Assembly: GCA_033065855.1 (NCBI GenBank)
Contig: JAVXUO010001335.1
Span: forward strand, 248,001 to 312,000
Reading direction: 5' to 3'
Length of the DNA: 64,000 nucleotides
Origin: Escallonia rubra
Lineage: Eukaryota > Streptophyta > Magnoliopsida > Escalloniales > Escalloniaceae
Under the pieces are notes generated by a model. It saw nothing but the letters and a program-made list of their open reading frames with translations. It had not been told where the DNA came from and made no database searches. The position numbers were made by a program, and so were the translations under genes. Below are positions 48,401 to 61,731 of the stretch, piece after piece (position 1 is the first letter of the stretch; every line of letters starts with the position of its first letter).

Positions 48401-51400
48401 CACTTCAGCCAAGATAGATGGCAGTGCATAAAACAGATGGAGAACTAGAAATTCAACAATAAAATTATTCAATTCCATCACAGCACTTCATGTATAGGTG
48501 TAGCTGTATAATGCCACTAGTCCAATCTTGCTACAGAAACTTGCAAGGGAAAAAAGTGGAAAGAGAAAACAGCATGACTACATGAGGCTGATGATATTAC
48601 CCTTTCTTCTGGTGCAAGCCTATCTTTTTCATTTCTTCTTTTTCTTTGTGCGTTGGGGGGTATGTTTTTCTCTTCTTCTTTTTTTCCTTTTTTTTCTTTT
48701 TTCTTTTGGGGGTGTGGGTGGGGGTGTTGGGGTTTGTTTGGTGGTGGTGGTGGGGGGGGGGGGGCGCTAATGAATTGTCAAGTTACAATCACACAAGCAG
48801 CCACCAATATTTTGTCTCAGGTAAATCAACTGACCTGAAGGAAGCTAAAGAAGGGAGTTGGTGAAACAGATCTGGATTGCGGTAATTTAGAAATCAACAA
48901 TTTATGGAGAGCCATATATTTCGTATAACACACAACAAATAAAAAATCCAATGAGAATTGTAGGATTGTAGCATCCCGATCAATCACTTTTAGTTATTAG
49001 GAGATAACTAAAAGTGATGAACAAAGCCTTTTTATACAACTTATTACGTGGAAGCAAGTAATTAATAGCTTGACACCAAGACCTAAAACATGCTTTTGCT
49101 CGAATGAAGAAGATCATGACAATGATCATAAGGAACAGTTGAAACGACCTACATGGTCCCAGTTCCACCTAATGCTGAAATGGGAACAGAGATGTATGAA
49201 AGCTTCATATGGCAACCACCAATATTTTGTCTCAGGTAAATCAACTGACCTGAAGGTAGCTAAAGAAGGGAGTTGGTGAAACAGATCTGGATTGCGGTAA
49301 TTTAGAAATCAACAATTTATGGAGAGCCATATATTTCGTAACACACAACCAATAAAAAATCCAATGAGAATTGTAGGATTGTTGCATCCCTATCGATCAC
49401 TATTAGTTATTAGGAGATAACTAAAAGTGACGAACAAAGCCTTTTTATACAACTGATTACATGGAAGCAAGTAAATAATAGCTTGACGCCAAGACCTAAA
49501 ACATGCTTTTGCTCGAATGAAGAAGATCATGACAATGATCATAAGGAACAGTTGAAACGACCTACATGGTCCCAGTTCCACCTAATGCTGAAATGGAAAC
49601 AGAGACGTATGAAAGCTTCATATGGCAATCATGAATCTTTCTGTATTAGCTAGGCCATCTTTGATTAGGCTCACGATCATGCTCACTTCTGATTGCAGTC
49701 TTGCCACTAACAATCAGAGCAAACTAAATCTAACAGTATGAAGAAAAGAACACCTTGCTTGCCTGCTCCGTTGCAGTCATAGCGTTCAGCATTTTATTGC
49801 TCAAAATCAACAACAATCACCTCTGGCAGTACGTAGATGATATACGCAATCTCAGATAGATTTTTCCCCACTTTTAGAGGCTCAAAATGTTCTCCATACA
49901 TCATGCTGGTATGTACACACAATAGCACATTTTGGAGCCTTGCAAATAGCATAGACCATAAGACTTGCAAGCAGAATTTTGATATCCAGCTATCCTTTGC
50001 CAGTCAGTTTATATTTCACAACTATTTACCACCAATCCCATGAATTTCATATATCTATACCTAGAAAAGTTCTATATTCATTGCTTAATAGGGTAAGAAT
50101 ATGCTATATCGCTCAAAGTTCAAATTTCACCACCAATCCAAGCCTAGACTAGTAGTCAGGAATCTTATATTATTAAATCTACAGGAGTTCTAAAGTAACT
50201 ACTTAGTAGCTTATGTATCTTGTCTCATCGCTCCAAGTTCACATCTCAAATACTAGGTCAACCTAGCAATAGCAAAAACATTATAAGCATATCCTCCGAG
50301 TTGCTTAAAAAGATTGGATTTACAGCAGTTGAAGTAAACTGTATCTTTTTGCCACTTCCCCCCTATACATGAGCAACCATTGCTCTAATCAACAAGTCTC
50401 ATGTATTTAGTTCAATCTCACCCAGAAGTCAGGACAGATTCTTTAGACCTCAATAAACAAAGAAAAAAGAAAAATCAGCGAGAATTGCACAAGGTCCATA
50501 CTAGCATAAGGTAGTCTATACTGAAACTAATGAAGGCTAGCAGCAAAAATCCATTACCAAACTAGCCAGAAAAAGGAATTAAAATGTGAAGCAAGCAAAT
50601 TAAAATGGATAAAAAACTTTTTTTTATCTGCAACAAATTTCTAACCTTAGTTCGTGGAATTAAAACATTTCTAGGAACAGGCAACCCCATTGAAGATGCA
50701 TATTCTTGAGCCGCTAGAAGTTTGGCTTGTGTAAACCTAGTTCCCTCCACGAAAAGTGCTAACCAAAAGGGCTGAGGGAAATCACTTAGGCGTTGAAGAC
50801 CTGACTGCAGGTAGGATCGACAAAAATGGAAGTAAGCTCAATCAGATATTAACAAAAATAAAACATCTACAAGAAAACAGCTGGAGAAAAAGCGCAAGGG
50901 TGATAGAAAAGGGGATTTTGGGTGGGGGGGTGGGGGTTGGCGTTGTTACACTGGGGCATAGACATGTCAAAGACAACCATACCTTCAATGTGCTTTCATC
51001 CTTGGCCCAGTTCCTTTCAAGAAACAGGTACTCAGAAAACCACATTGACCAGCCTATGACCTGCGTAAAATGCATACAACTTTATCTTTTCCACATATAT
51101 ATAAAACACAGGTGTGCAAGGCCAAAAGAACAACGATGGAGTTAACATTTGTAGAAGAACACAATTCGAAGACAAAAACCATGAAAAAGTAGGTCACTTC
51201 ACACCTAGTCAAGAGATTTCAAATGAACTTCTTTCAAGTACACCCAAAAGGAAGGCAAAGAAGGAGTTTCTAAAATGACCTCACATTCCTATGTTCCAGT
51301 ATATAGTATGCCAACAGGGAACAGGTTCCGCCACCCGTCTCTGGCTAAGATTTTTGTCCCCTTCCTGTCCCCGAAATAAATATCCTCTTCTTTTAGATTT

Positions 51401-54400
51401 GCTGAGAAAAATGGGAAAGTTGCATGCTACTTAAGAGTTTCTGAGAAAAGTCATGCTGTATGTAGATTCACCCTGCCCACAGCACCCCCTCCCCCACCCA
51501 ACCAAACCCTGTGAAAGAAAGGAAAGATAGTCCAACTTCTCGTTTGATCTTCTGTACATGCCACGCCTTGTCTCTTCTGATTATCATCGAAATCTTCCCT
51601 TGTGCCGAGAACTGCAAAGGAATCTTTTGAGCCCCTTACATGGCATTCCAAGGAATGAATTATAAAGAGTAGTTCAGAAGCTGAAGACTTTCCACCTACC
51701 TTAGGATAGTTGATGCATAGCATAAAGCACACTGCAGACATATTAGTAAGTGACGACTAACAAATTTATCCAATTTCAGCCAGTATTACGAAATATAGGA
51801 ATATGCCATTTGCAATGCCTAAACCTGAATAGTCACATCTAAATGATTTGCAACTTTTAAGAAACTTACTGGAAGTAGTTTTGATGACTTCTTCATCACA
51901 GCTAAAGAACTACCAAGGCAACCTGATCGCTGTAACAGAAAGATCCAGTTATCATTTAGCACAAGACAGACATATAACAACAATTACAACAAAAATCAAT
52001 TGCACCAGAGAGTCATTTATTTAAACATTACCTATACCTAAGCATCAGTATAACTCTCTGTTTATGTTTTAAACTATCGTGTGCCCACTACATACATTAT
52101 GTTACACCAGACTGCAATTTACAGTGTAAACATGTATATCCACGTGGTTGAACAAGTGTATAAGATAATACAATAAGCACCTGAGCCAAAATCCATCCAA
52201 CAAGCCAATCAATGTCACTTTTGTGGTTACAAATGACAAGTGCATGTTCTTTACCTGAAAAATACCAGCACAAGCTCAAATTGTAGCACAAAACAATGTT
52301 TACTTTCAACGTCCCAACAAAAGGAAGAAAGAAAAAACTTTATTCCCAACGAAGAGATTTTGGCCATACCCAGCATTTTAAATGTTTCCGGATCCGTATA
52401 AAGCTGGATCTGCAGAGAGAAACATTACACCTTATAAGTTCGTAGATAATCAATTTATCAAACAGTAGATAATCAAGAATCTCAGAAAAAGAAAAAGAAA
52501 TCCAGTCATAAGTCACTTTATCATACATCAAAGAACTGACAGCTAACAGAAGAGCTCATTTTCAAAAGTAAAAGGGTGATCAAAATAGATGAAGAAAGAT
52601 AATCGATAAGACAGGATAGAAGAAACAAAATAAAAAACACTAGTATCAGCTTCCCACAGAATTATTGCTAGAAGGAACCAAAGCGTAGGATCCACTAGGT
52701 AAGAGAGACAAAAAATTTATATTACTACCCCTGTTCTATGACATATCCATGTTTGGCATGGGCATTAGAGAACGAATAACATGTCATATAGAAAATTACA
52801 ACCAACCATTATTGTAAAGGTAAATGTCATCCCTTCACATGGACTAGGCTTTCATTTCCATCCAGAGGTTAATAATGCTACTCCAAGTCAGTGTTTGGCG
52901 CGCAGGATTATTCAGTCGAAATAGGACAAGATAAGCCAAGATACATATCCCGTTGGGGATATGCTTGGCTAATCAGGTTTTAGATGGAATGAGAGATTGC
53001 ATTGTGTTAAAATTAGGGGTCCAAAATGGAAGCTAGCTTGAAGGTAACTAGGCACTCATTTATTTAAATATTTGTCAAGAATACTTCTTTTAGCTACGAA
53101 TTATGCATATGTAGTCTCACCCGGAAGCCATGGCTAGCTTAATAAACCATGCTTCCCGTATTATCAATTTGGACCTTTATTTGGCAAAGATCGAGCTACC
53201 AAGAAAGCAGCCGAAACTCCGGATGATGCAGTAGAAGGTCTAGATCGCAGATATTGTACTATTGTGGTTTGGATGACATGGCTAACGTGTCTACATCTAT
53301 GATTCGAATCAACTGCATCAAAGCCAGCCAAAGGAAAAAGACTTGAGGTAGCATGATAGATGGTTTTTGCCAGTGGGTTGCAGTCTTGGAACATACAAAT
53401 GCTAGCAGAAAGAATTAGTGATGGTAAAGACGCATCCAACGACCGAAAGAAAGATTACAAGGAGCTTACAAAAATTGAATTTTCGTTTGATGTTGATCGT
53501 TGTGGCACAAAGAGTCGTTGCTAAGCAAGAAATGTGGATCTCTTTTTTAGCCTTCTTGGATGATTCTAAAGCATCAGATGCTAACATCCTACTTAATCCC
53601 GATATTTAGTGTCTTTGACAATCACTTTTCCACCGGTTATTAGTTGCCGTTAATGGACTAGCCATCATCGCTAGTATAATGGACTTGTAGTTCTATATAT
53701 TTTGCACAAATCTTACGAATGGTTGGTTTCTAGTTCTATAGATGAGATGTAATGACGAATTATTTATGTTTAAGCTTATAAATTGTAGGTTTTTATTTTT
53801 GTGATTGGGCACAATTTTTTTTAGCACGGTCGTGCTTGGATTATTCATGTTATCCAAAATGGGATTCTATGGGGAAAAAATGGTAGAAAATAGACTTACA
53901 CTTCTGTTTATATCGTTATCCGGCTAAATCCCCAAACACAGGCAATATGATATAACTACTTATCCAGCATGTACTTCTATATTGGTCCAAACAATGGCAG
54001 GATTTATAATTTATCCGGCCTTATCCGACAGTATGTTATCTTTCTAAATCCAACTAAATAATCCTGCGAACGCGCCAAACAAGCCTAACAGTTAAAAATC
54101 CAGCCCGAAACCAACGGCCGATGAGGAAGGCACACAAGGTGGTATTTCCAATCGTAAGGCTCAACTTGACAGAAGTTGGACCTCGTACTCTGAAAGCACC
54201 TCACGAGATAGGCACCTCGCGTATTGATAGACAATCCTCCTTGAGTTGGCCTAATACATGGATAGATTATTTGGGCGACCCCAAGTTAAAGTAACTGCTA
54301 TGGTACCGAGACCAATCAACCCACTCAAACAACATGTTGCATCACAACCTGCTCTCAAACCTTTAGCTGATACGATATAGGGTAGACTTGAATTCAAAAC

Positions 54401-57400
54401 CTTCCAAAGTCAAAGTTCTAATACTATACTTCTTAAGCTATAAGCTCAAAAGCTTAAAAGTCGTAATAGTATGAACAAAATTGTTCATTTTGGTTCCTAA
54501 GCAGGATCATGTTTTCACTTGGTCCTTTCATGTTGCCTCTCCCCCACCCCCAATTCCTAGCCCAACCCATGAAAGGCCTCAAGAGCAAAATCGTGATAGG
54601 CCACTTTCTTGCATTCTCTTCACGTGGTTGAGATGTAACTAACCAATCAAGATAGATCCAATTAACAGGTTTCCATCATCTTCCAAAAAAGAACTCCAAG
54701 AAACTCAAGCGTTAAACGATCTCCTAACTTTACACCAGGTATAGAACATATAACTTGTGTTCTTCTAATTATTGGTGGTGGTGCATGTCTGAGGGTGATA
54801 TACTGATTCATTCGTTTCAATAGTCCATGGTAATAAGCTATTTTAGTGCTCACACATACTTCCTCATGTCACCTATGTTATATGGACTCGGTGTCGGTGT
54901 CCAGATCGGACACGTGTCCGAGTGTCGGACTCGCCAATTACAGGACATGGGGACACGGATCCGATCTTGGACACGGACATGGGGACACGGATAGAATATT
55001 TATTTTCAAATAGTACTTTAAATGAGATTAGTACATACCATATGGGTGGATATGATATCATGAAAAGTAGCTTGCATTCTGATGTAGAAAGAAGAGAAAA
55101 GGATAAGATGTGAAGGTCATTTATAATTACCCACATGCCTATCCACAAGTCACGAGGTATGTTATCCCTCTCTCCGATTGTCCTTCTTTTCTCTCTCTCT
55201 CTCCCCCCTTACCAGCCTCGAGGTATGTTCTCTCTGTCACACTCTCTCTCTCCCCCCTACCAGATCTGGCTTACCCCCTCTCTTTCAACTTAATCTTCCA
55301 TCATCCATGGCTTACCCCCTCTCTTTCTCTCTCCTACCAGATCTGGACTCCTTCCTCCTCCTTAGACCTTCATCTTCCATCATCCATGGCGACAGATTTC
55401 CAGATATGCCTCTCCAATCGGCAACGTGGCGTGTCCATCCGACAAATGTCGTGTCCGGTACGGATCCCGTACCCGGATCAGTGTTGTGTCGCGTGGACAC
55501 GATATTTTAACCCAAACTGCCGAGTCCATATAACATAGCCTGTCGCAAAAGACCTTGCAAACCATGGCATGGGCCTTTGGAAGCCCTAAGGTCCCTACTA
55601 CAGATAGGCAACCAAGCAACGGGTGCATACATTGGTTCTAGCCCGAACTCTGCCTTGGAGGGGTTTAGTCATAATACAGGACACGGTAGCTTCGCGCCAT
55701 TAGCTTTTCAACCATTCAACCTTACTAGCACAACAGTTAATCTCGCTTACTGTAAAGATGTCCTCGAGTGCTTCATAGTGATATGCCACTTTCTTGCATG
55801 CTTTTTACTTGATTGAGACATAACCATCTACATTCAGGGATTGAAGGTAATAGTTCCTCTTTTGCCAACCGAACCCTTCCACTTAACTGGTCGCAGAGGT
55901 AGGCAATGAGGCCTCTTCGTACTTACTATACGTAAGCTCTAAGAGATATTACGAGAGTTCGCCCCAGCGGCGTACTAATTGCCGCGATAGGGTTTCTATT
56001 AACCTATGTTACATGGACTCGACAGTTTGGGTCAAAATATCGTGTCCACACGACACGACACGGATCCGGGTATGGGATACGTACCGGACACGCCATTTGC
56101 ATGACGGACACGCCACGTCACCGATTGGAGAGGCATTCTCGCCATGGATGATGGAAGATGAAGGTCTAAGGAGGAAGAAGGAGTCCAGATCTGGTAGGAG
56201 AGACAAAGAGGGGGAAAGAGAGAGAGAGAGAGAGAGAAGCCATGGATGATGGAAGATTAAGTTGGAGGAAGAAGAAGATGAAGAGACCAAATGTGGAGGG
56301 GGAGAGAGAGAGAGAGAGAGAGTGACAGAGAGAACATACCTCGAGGCTGGTAGGGGGGGAGAGAGAGAGAGAAACATACCTCGAGGTTGGTAGGGGGAGA
56401 GTTAGAGGGGGAGGGAGGGAGAGAGAGAGAGAGATAGAGAGAAGAGGGATAGACAGAGAGAGAGATAACGTACCTCGTGACTTGTGGATAGGCATGTGGG
56501 TCATAATAAATGACCTTCACATCTTATCCTTTTCTATTCTTTCCACATCAGAATACAAGCTACTTTTCATAATATCATATCCACCCCTATGGTATGTCCT
56601 AATCTCATTTAAAGTACTATTTGAAAATAAATATTGTATGTGTCCCGTGTCCGTGTCCAAGATCAGATCCGTGTCCCTTGTGTCCTGTAATTTCAGAAAT
56701 TGGCGAGTCTGACACTCGGACACGTGTCCGATCCGGACACCGACACCGAGTCCATGTAACATAGTTATTAACCAATCAAGATAGACTTTGAAAATACAAT
56801 AGATACTCCGTCTTCGAAAAAGGTCCTCTAAGAAACTAAACCACCAGATCTCCTACCTTACTCCAGGAACAGGACATTATTCTCGTTCTTATTATTATTG
56901 GTGGTGGTAGTCATGATGAATGTGGAGAGTGCTTACATGAATTCATTCATTTCAATCAGCGGTCAATATCAATGAACCTTACTAGTTCAGAAAGGAACAT
57001 CACTTGCGTGAACTGGCATATTGCGATACAACAATTAAGAGAAATTAATAGTTCTTCATTGTACACAAACGGATAAAAATAACACCAAGTCTACAGGCTT
57101 TAGCAAAAACAAGAGCAAAAATTCAACCAAACGAAACCGAATCATCACTACCTTCACTCCAGCCCACCAATCGATGAGCCAAACAAGCTCCAGCCACAGC
57201 AGCTCAGCCACCACTCTGTTAATCCTTCTGTACGTGTTCTTCGAAAATGGCCGCACGAGCACAAAAAAAATCGCCTAAAGCAAACAAGAAAAAATGCTCA
57301 CGCACATAAGAAAAACCCACTCACTCACAACGAAAGAAAGTTACTAATTATTAACCTAATTACACGAATCAGCACAGTTAAATATTTAAACACTCCACCC

Positions 57401-57713
57401 GTTTCATCACATTCTCCCCCCTTGACTTCTTCTGCAAATTTCTAGAATAAATTTAGTACTTTTACATGGGATTGAACACAAATTACAATTATAAAAAAAT
57501 AGGAAGCGTCTGGCAAGTCGAGATAGGGTAAGAACGACGAGTAAAGACATGCTTATGTACTAAATCTATCGTGGAAATTCGCGAAACTAAAATCCATCAA
57601 ACCGGACGGAGCAGTGAGTAACGCAGAGTTACCTGAATGAGATTAACGACGAGACCGGAGATGAAGAAGAGGACGCCCAAGGGAACGACAACAGCTGCCG
57701 CTGCAATCGCCAT
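45470..57713 (-). CDS. LPAT2: 1-acyl-sn-glycerol-3-phosphate acyltransferase (LPAT2 type)
   Basis: Acylates lysophosphatidic acid at sn-2 to phosphatidic acid in the endoplasmic reticulum. Exons: 57713-57633, 57274-57152, 52409-52370, 52254-52181, 51929-51870, 51060-50983, 50804-50646, 48375-48250, 47164-47072, 45879-45793, 45712-45470; all introns GT-AG. The sum is 1164 nt, 387 aa, against 389 in Arabidopsis LPAT2. Motifs: an N-terminal membrane segment ([17 protein letters not shown]), the catalytic NHKSDID (NHX4D), [10 protein letters not shown], substrate-binding [20 protein letters not shown], and two C-terminal membrane segments ([35 protein letters not shown]). Ends ...DKQQ. Every exon is intact. 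Intron 2 (4742 bp) and intron 7 (2270 bp) are enlarged by repeats. The N-terminus and C-terminal tail separate it from the LPAT3/4/5 groups. Confidence 0.97.
47428..47690. repeat. Direct repeat pair in LPAT2 intron 8
   Basis: Two copies of about 50 bp (from 47428 and 47632; CTCTAAC, then TTAAG, TTTTAGAGCA and GTGATAA/ATGATAA) flank about 150 bp. This looks like a remnant of a retroelement or SINE, but the class is unresolved. Confidence 0.45.
48640..48770. repeat. Low-complexity T/G tract in LPAT2 intron 7
   Basis: Poly-T then poly-G-rich sequence (GGTGGTGGTGG followed by a G run). The reading frames across it are artefacts. Confidence 0.85.
48801..49628. repeat. 415-bp tandem duplication in LPAT2 intron 7
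   Basis: Two head-to-tail copies, 48801-49215 and 49216-49628, begin CCACCAATATTTTGTCTCAG and differ by only a few per cent. Both lie wholly within the intron between exons 7 and 8. Short frames in each copy are repeat shadows. Confidence 0.92.
52891..54085. mobile_element. MITE-like TIR element in LPAT2 intron 2
   Basis: Ends TGTTTGGCGCGCAGGATTAT and, inverted, TTGTTTGGCGCGTTCGCAGG then ATTATTTAGT. The TIRs are about 30 bp and imperfect. The GTTTGG start recalls PIF/Harbinger or hAT MITEs, but I could not fix the target duplication. The central region has unrecognised frames (53164-53587). Confidence 0.5.
54873..55538. mobile_element. GGACAC-type hAT-like element, copy A, in LPAT2 intron 2
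   Basis: Ends CTATGTTATATGGACTCGG and inverted CTATGTTATATGGACTCGG, 666 bp. The flanks are CATGTCAC (54865-54872) and CCTGTCGC (55539-55546), 6 of 8 matching, suggesting an old 8-bp duplication. It is rich in GGACAC near the left end and in CT microsatellite inside. It is in opposite orientation to copy B. Confidence 0.65.
56004..56764. mobile_element. GGACAC-type hAT-like element, copy B, in LPAT2 intron 2
   Basis: Ends CTATGTTACATGGACTCG and inverted CTATGTTACATGGACTCGG, 761 bp. The flanks are CTATTAAC (55996-56003) and TTATTAAC (56765-56772), 7 of 8 matching. Its right 280 bp is the inverted counterpart of the left part of copy A (shared AAATAGTACTTTAAATGAGAT, CCACAAGTCACGAGGTA). Contains (GA)n tracts. 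Confidence 0.7.
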
Positions 57714-58230
57714 GGCAAAGAGCAATCAAATGACTGACGGACAAGAACAAGTATATATATATCGCGAGAGAGAGAGAGAGAGGCGGATTTGATGCGGAGT
57801 ACTTATATGTATATCTAGAGAGGAGCGACAGATAGAGAGAGAAAGAAACAAGATTTCGGACAAGTGAGAGATTTTGAGAAAGGGGATAAAGTTGAGTTAA
57901 ATCAACAAATTTTTCCACTTCATTTTTGTCGCTCAAAAAATCAATAAGTGTTAAAAATTTCGTCATATGTGTCGATTTGCGCTTCGTATAGACTGCACCT
58001 AAAAATTCGAGAGCTTGAGTATCGGCAGCCATTCTCATCGTTGTTGCAGATATTCGATACGACGATGATATTACATGTAATGTATCTCGTAACTCCCGGA
58101 GGGTATATCTCGATCAGACCTGAATTCGAGAGCTCGAGTATCAGCAACCCTTCTCACCGTTGTTGCAGATATGTCGATACGACGATGATATCACACGCGA
58201 TGTATGTCGTAACTCCCAAAATAGTCTCAT
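57714..58230. promoter_or_regulatory. LPAT2 upstream region
   Basis: Immediately upstream of the LPAT2 ATG (minus strand) are a short TA run (about 57752-57763) and a (GA/CT)n tract (57767-57782), the latter common in plant core promoters. The TA run is too close to the ATG for me to call it a TATA box. Further up is the tandem repeat at 58005-58220. Confidence 0.4.
58005..58220. repeat. Tandem repeat, 119-bp period, upstream of LPAT2
   Basis: Two units starting at 58005 and 58124 share ATTCGAGAGC, GAGTATC, GTTGTTGCAGATAT, CGATACGACGATGATAT and GTATSTCGTAACTCCC. Confidence 0.8.
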
Positions 58231-61200
58231 ATCCGTTGGAAACATATTTACCTAAATGCCCTTTTATTGGTGCATAAGCTACAAAAATCAAGGGCGCAAA
58301 TGCCTTTACGGCATGCACCTGCAGGCAGGTTGAGAGTGACTGTTCAGCCATTAACGTTAGTTTGCGTTCCCAAAGAAGGTAAAAAGAGGTTACATAAATG
58401 CACGTATTTAAGCGCCTCATGTCATGCTCCAGTCCTTGTACCCAACCTCCTTGACAAATTTTGGGCACAACCGCACACGGGGCTGCATGTGACGGAAACC
58501 AGGCCATAATTTGTGGCCAAGCAACCCAACTAAATCCCTTTTTGCAGATTTTTTCTCTAACTTTGTATGTTTTCAAGATTTACAACTTAAATAAGCACAG
58601 TGAGACGTCGAACGAATATAATAATGTGTCGCTAACGTAGTTATCTTGGTCTGTGTAGGCGGTTTTCGGGAATATGTGAATTTCCTCAAGCGTTTATGTG
58701 CATGAAAATGAAAATAGGGGGTGAGATTACAGATCTTCGTATTTGGCGGTGAAGAAATGGTCATAACTTGAAACTATTCAAAAAATTTATTTTGAATAAT
58801 TACGAAGGTTGTTATGATTGTAGTGTTAATTAATATTACGACAACCGACATTTCCATAGAAGAATCACCCCGATTCTCACAATTCTAGCACGATAATTAC
58901 ATGCTTCATTGTTTCATTGTACTATTCCCAATTCTTAGCAACAAGAAAAAAATAAGTAATGAACGGGTAAGGATCTTCTGCCACACAGCACCTCAGTTGT
59001 AACGAATGAATGTCGCTAAATACATTTTAGCGACAAAAGATTATCCTTATAAAATTTAATAACAGCGCCAAAGCACTTTTAATAATAATCTTTTGTCACT
59101 TACGTTGTTACACCAGACACGCTTTACTGCAAAGAATCCTGATCCGCGAAAAAGAATAGAGTATAATTTTCAACACGCTCTCTCTTCTGTCTCACTTCAT
59201 TCCCTGCTAAATCCGAATATTACCAAACTTGGATGACCTACTTGGTTCCACTGACTCCCAGGTTGGCCAACCATAAGGCCTTGGTTGGGTCGTCCGCCAG
59301 GGTCTCCTTTCCCGGCCTTGTTTGGTTTCTAAACTCAACCACCTCAACGGCCTTCATTAACAGTCGGCAAAGGGACTATTTCTGATTTTAATGAAATGCT
59401 TGCTCTTCATTGGTTTCTTAGCTTAGCTTATCCCTTTGTCCTGAACCAGACGGCTGAAGAAAGAGAAGTGTGAACCCCCAATTTTGTGTTTCTTATGGTG
59501 TGAATTTAACCAAAAAGGCTTGCTTAATGTGCACTTAACTTGAAAGCAATTTTTGCATGGTGAACGTATAATATATCATGAGATATAAATGTATTGCGTA
59601 GCACGAGCAGACAATTTTTGGGTCAAATTTACTTTAATGTTATGGGTGGGAATAAGTGGGTGCAAAGTAAAAAAATTAATATCGGTGCGGAGATTGTAAC
59701 ATGGAAGTGCAATTTGGATGCTTTACTTCATACTCTATCGGTTATGTATTAGCTCAAAAGTTCATTAACGTATAACATTTTTTCACTTAAGAAAATAATG
59801 TAAAGTTTTTGCTTTTTGCGTTTTGGGCGAGCTTTTCTGTTAACATTGTAACGTATTATCAGTTAGTTTAAGGAAGTATGTCTCTATTTGGGTTTACAAA
59901 CAAGATCTTACTCGGACGGATCCTTAATATAAACATATCGGTATGCTATTCTGACGGATACTGAGTATACAAATACCGATACGCTCGAGAACTAGAGGGA
60001 ACACAACAAAGTATCCTATTCTGAGGGATACTTAGTTGTATTTTTCATTCTCGAGCATCTCTATTTAATTGAGTCGCGCCACCACACTTGTTTTGCTTGT
60101 GATTCCCTCTATTTCTCATATTTTTGGGTTCTCTTCTCTCTTATAGTTTTATTTGTTCCTTTAATTCTTTTGTTCTGAGTCTTGATTCACAGAGGACGGT
60201 GTGTTTTTGTGATTTTTTGGTGCAAGGCTGTAGCGTTAAAACATTTTTTAGTTGCTGTCATAATCTACTTTTAGGTTAATGACTTTACTGGACGAGGAAA
60301 AGATGACCTTAACGTAACCTCCAAGTTTAGGCAGAGTATCTTTGTCTTCCTTTTTTACTTTAGAGGGGAAGTGATAAAAAAAAAACTGTTGTTTATTGTA
60401 CACTTCACGAATAATAGCATTCAAAAGAATATCAATATTGTTGCGGATGAAATCCGAAACTTGATTCGTGAATAAACCTGCACAACAAAAAGACAACACC
60501 GGCGATTCGCCGGAAGGATTTCCGGCGGAAAATCTCCGATGCTTAAATCAGAAGATAATTTTAAGAGATTATAATGTAAACTCAAATGAATTCACCTGTC
60601 TTTCTTGATTCCCGCATTTTCCTTTTATAGGGTCCTTCCTTAGTGGTTTATTTACTTCCCCATTTAATTATGGAGTTTTACCAGATTAATAAGACATTAT
60701 TCCCATTAATGGTAGTTAATTCTCTTGAATGGGAAGGTAGTTAGTCCCCACTTTACCTTTATTCATGAGTATTGTGGCAGGTTTAACTTCTCCAGAGAGT
60801 GACAAGTGTCATAATGATATTTTTTACTCATATCAAATATTATTTAGATCCATCGAGGTGTGTTTTACTTGTATTAGTGTAATCTTGTTTCCTAGATTTT
60901 GTTGGTTACAGGTCTAAAGAACGAACTCCAAAAGAAGCATGCATTTTTCCTTGTTAGACAGCCAAACAATGTCAGTTTGATGTTGAATCTGCTATAGAGT
61001 ACTGTTCAAACATGGATCTAGTTTAATTAAGAGACATGCTAAAAAACTCGCATTATTTTCAGTATAATACGACTCTAATAATTATTTTTACGTACCTTAG
61101 CCTTTTTGAAGAGTAGCATCGGTACTCGTGTAAACAAGAAGACAATTGTTTATTATAAATATCAATTCTTGTAATTTTGAAAAGAAAAAAAAGGTGAGCC

Positions 61201-61722
61201 CTGATTTAGAAATTGCTTGATAATCCGAACAAGGTTTCATAAATGCTTCGTTGTGTCTCACTGCATGGAAGTTTAAGCTATACTTGGACTTCTTTCACAA
61301 TTCTATATGAATCACAAAATTTTTGGTTTTGTATGTAAGAACAATTAGAACCATTGGATGGATTAAGTAGTCATCTAGGATTAAATAGTATGAAATGTGG
61401 TGGTCATGCACAATGTAAGACATAAAATAATTATCAAGCCTAATTCAAATACTTACATTGACTAAGAAAAATGGCATATGGATAAAAAAAAAATGCTTCG
61501 TAAGTGGCAGATCAGATACAAAGTTTATCGTATTCGAATCTGCTTAAAGGCAGATATATTTTTAACGAAGACAGATACTACGAGTGGGATATATGCTTCT
61601 ATATATCGGCTCTAGATGAATGTGACTCAGGACAAATATTCGCGTTTTCGAATATGCATCAACAGCCATATCTCTGCCCTCGAACAGGTAAGAAGAAATG
61701 ACGTCTCTAATTCTATTCACCA
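58231..61722. other. 3.5 kb without a supported gene
   Basis: AT-rich intergenic DNA. A short repeated motif around GTATCCTATTCTGAGGGATAC occurs near 59970-60040. The 83-aa (60248-60499) and 65-aa (61504-61701) frames match no family that I know. Confidence 0.5.
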
Positions 61723-61731
61723 TTAAAAGAA

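Noticed and set aside
55110-55538. 142-codon Ser/Leu/Pro-rich frame
   Set aside because: Runs through CT microsatellites inside the hAT-like element.
54873-56764. One single 1.9 kb element with TIRs at 54873 and 56764
   Set aside because: Each half has its own complete inverted ends and its own TSD-like flanks, so two inverted copies fit better.
57720-57765. TATA box for LPAT2 in the TA run
   Set aside because: Too close to the ATG for a normal leader and embedded in simple repeats.
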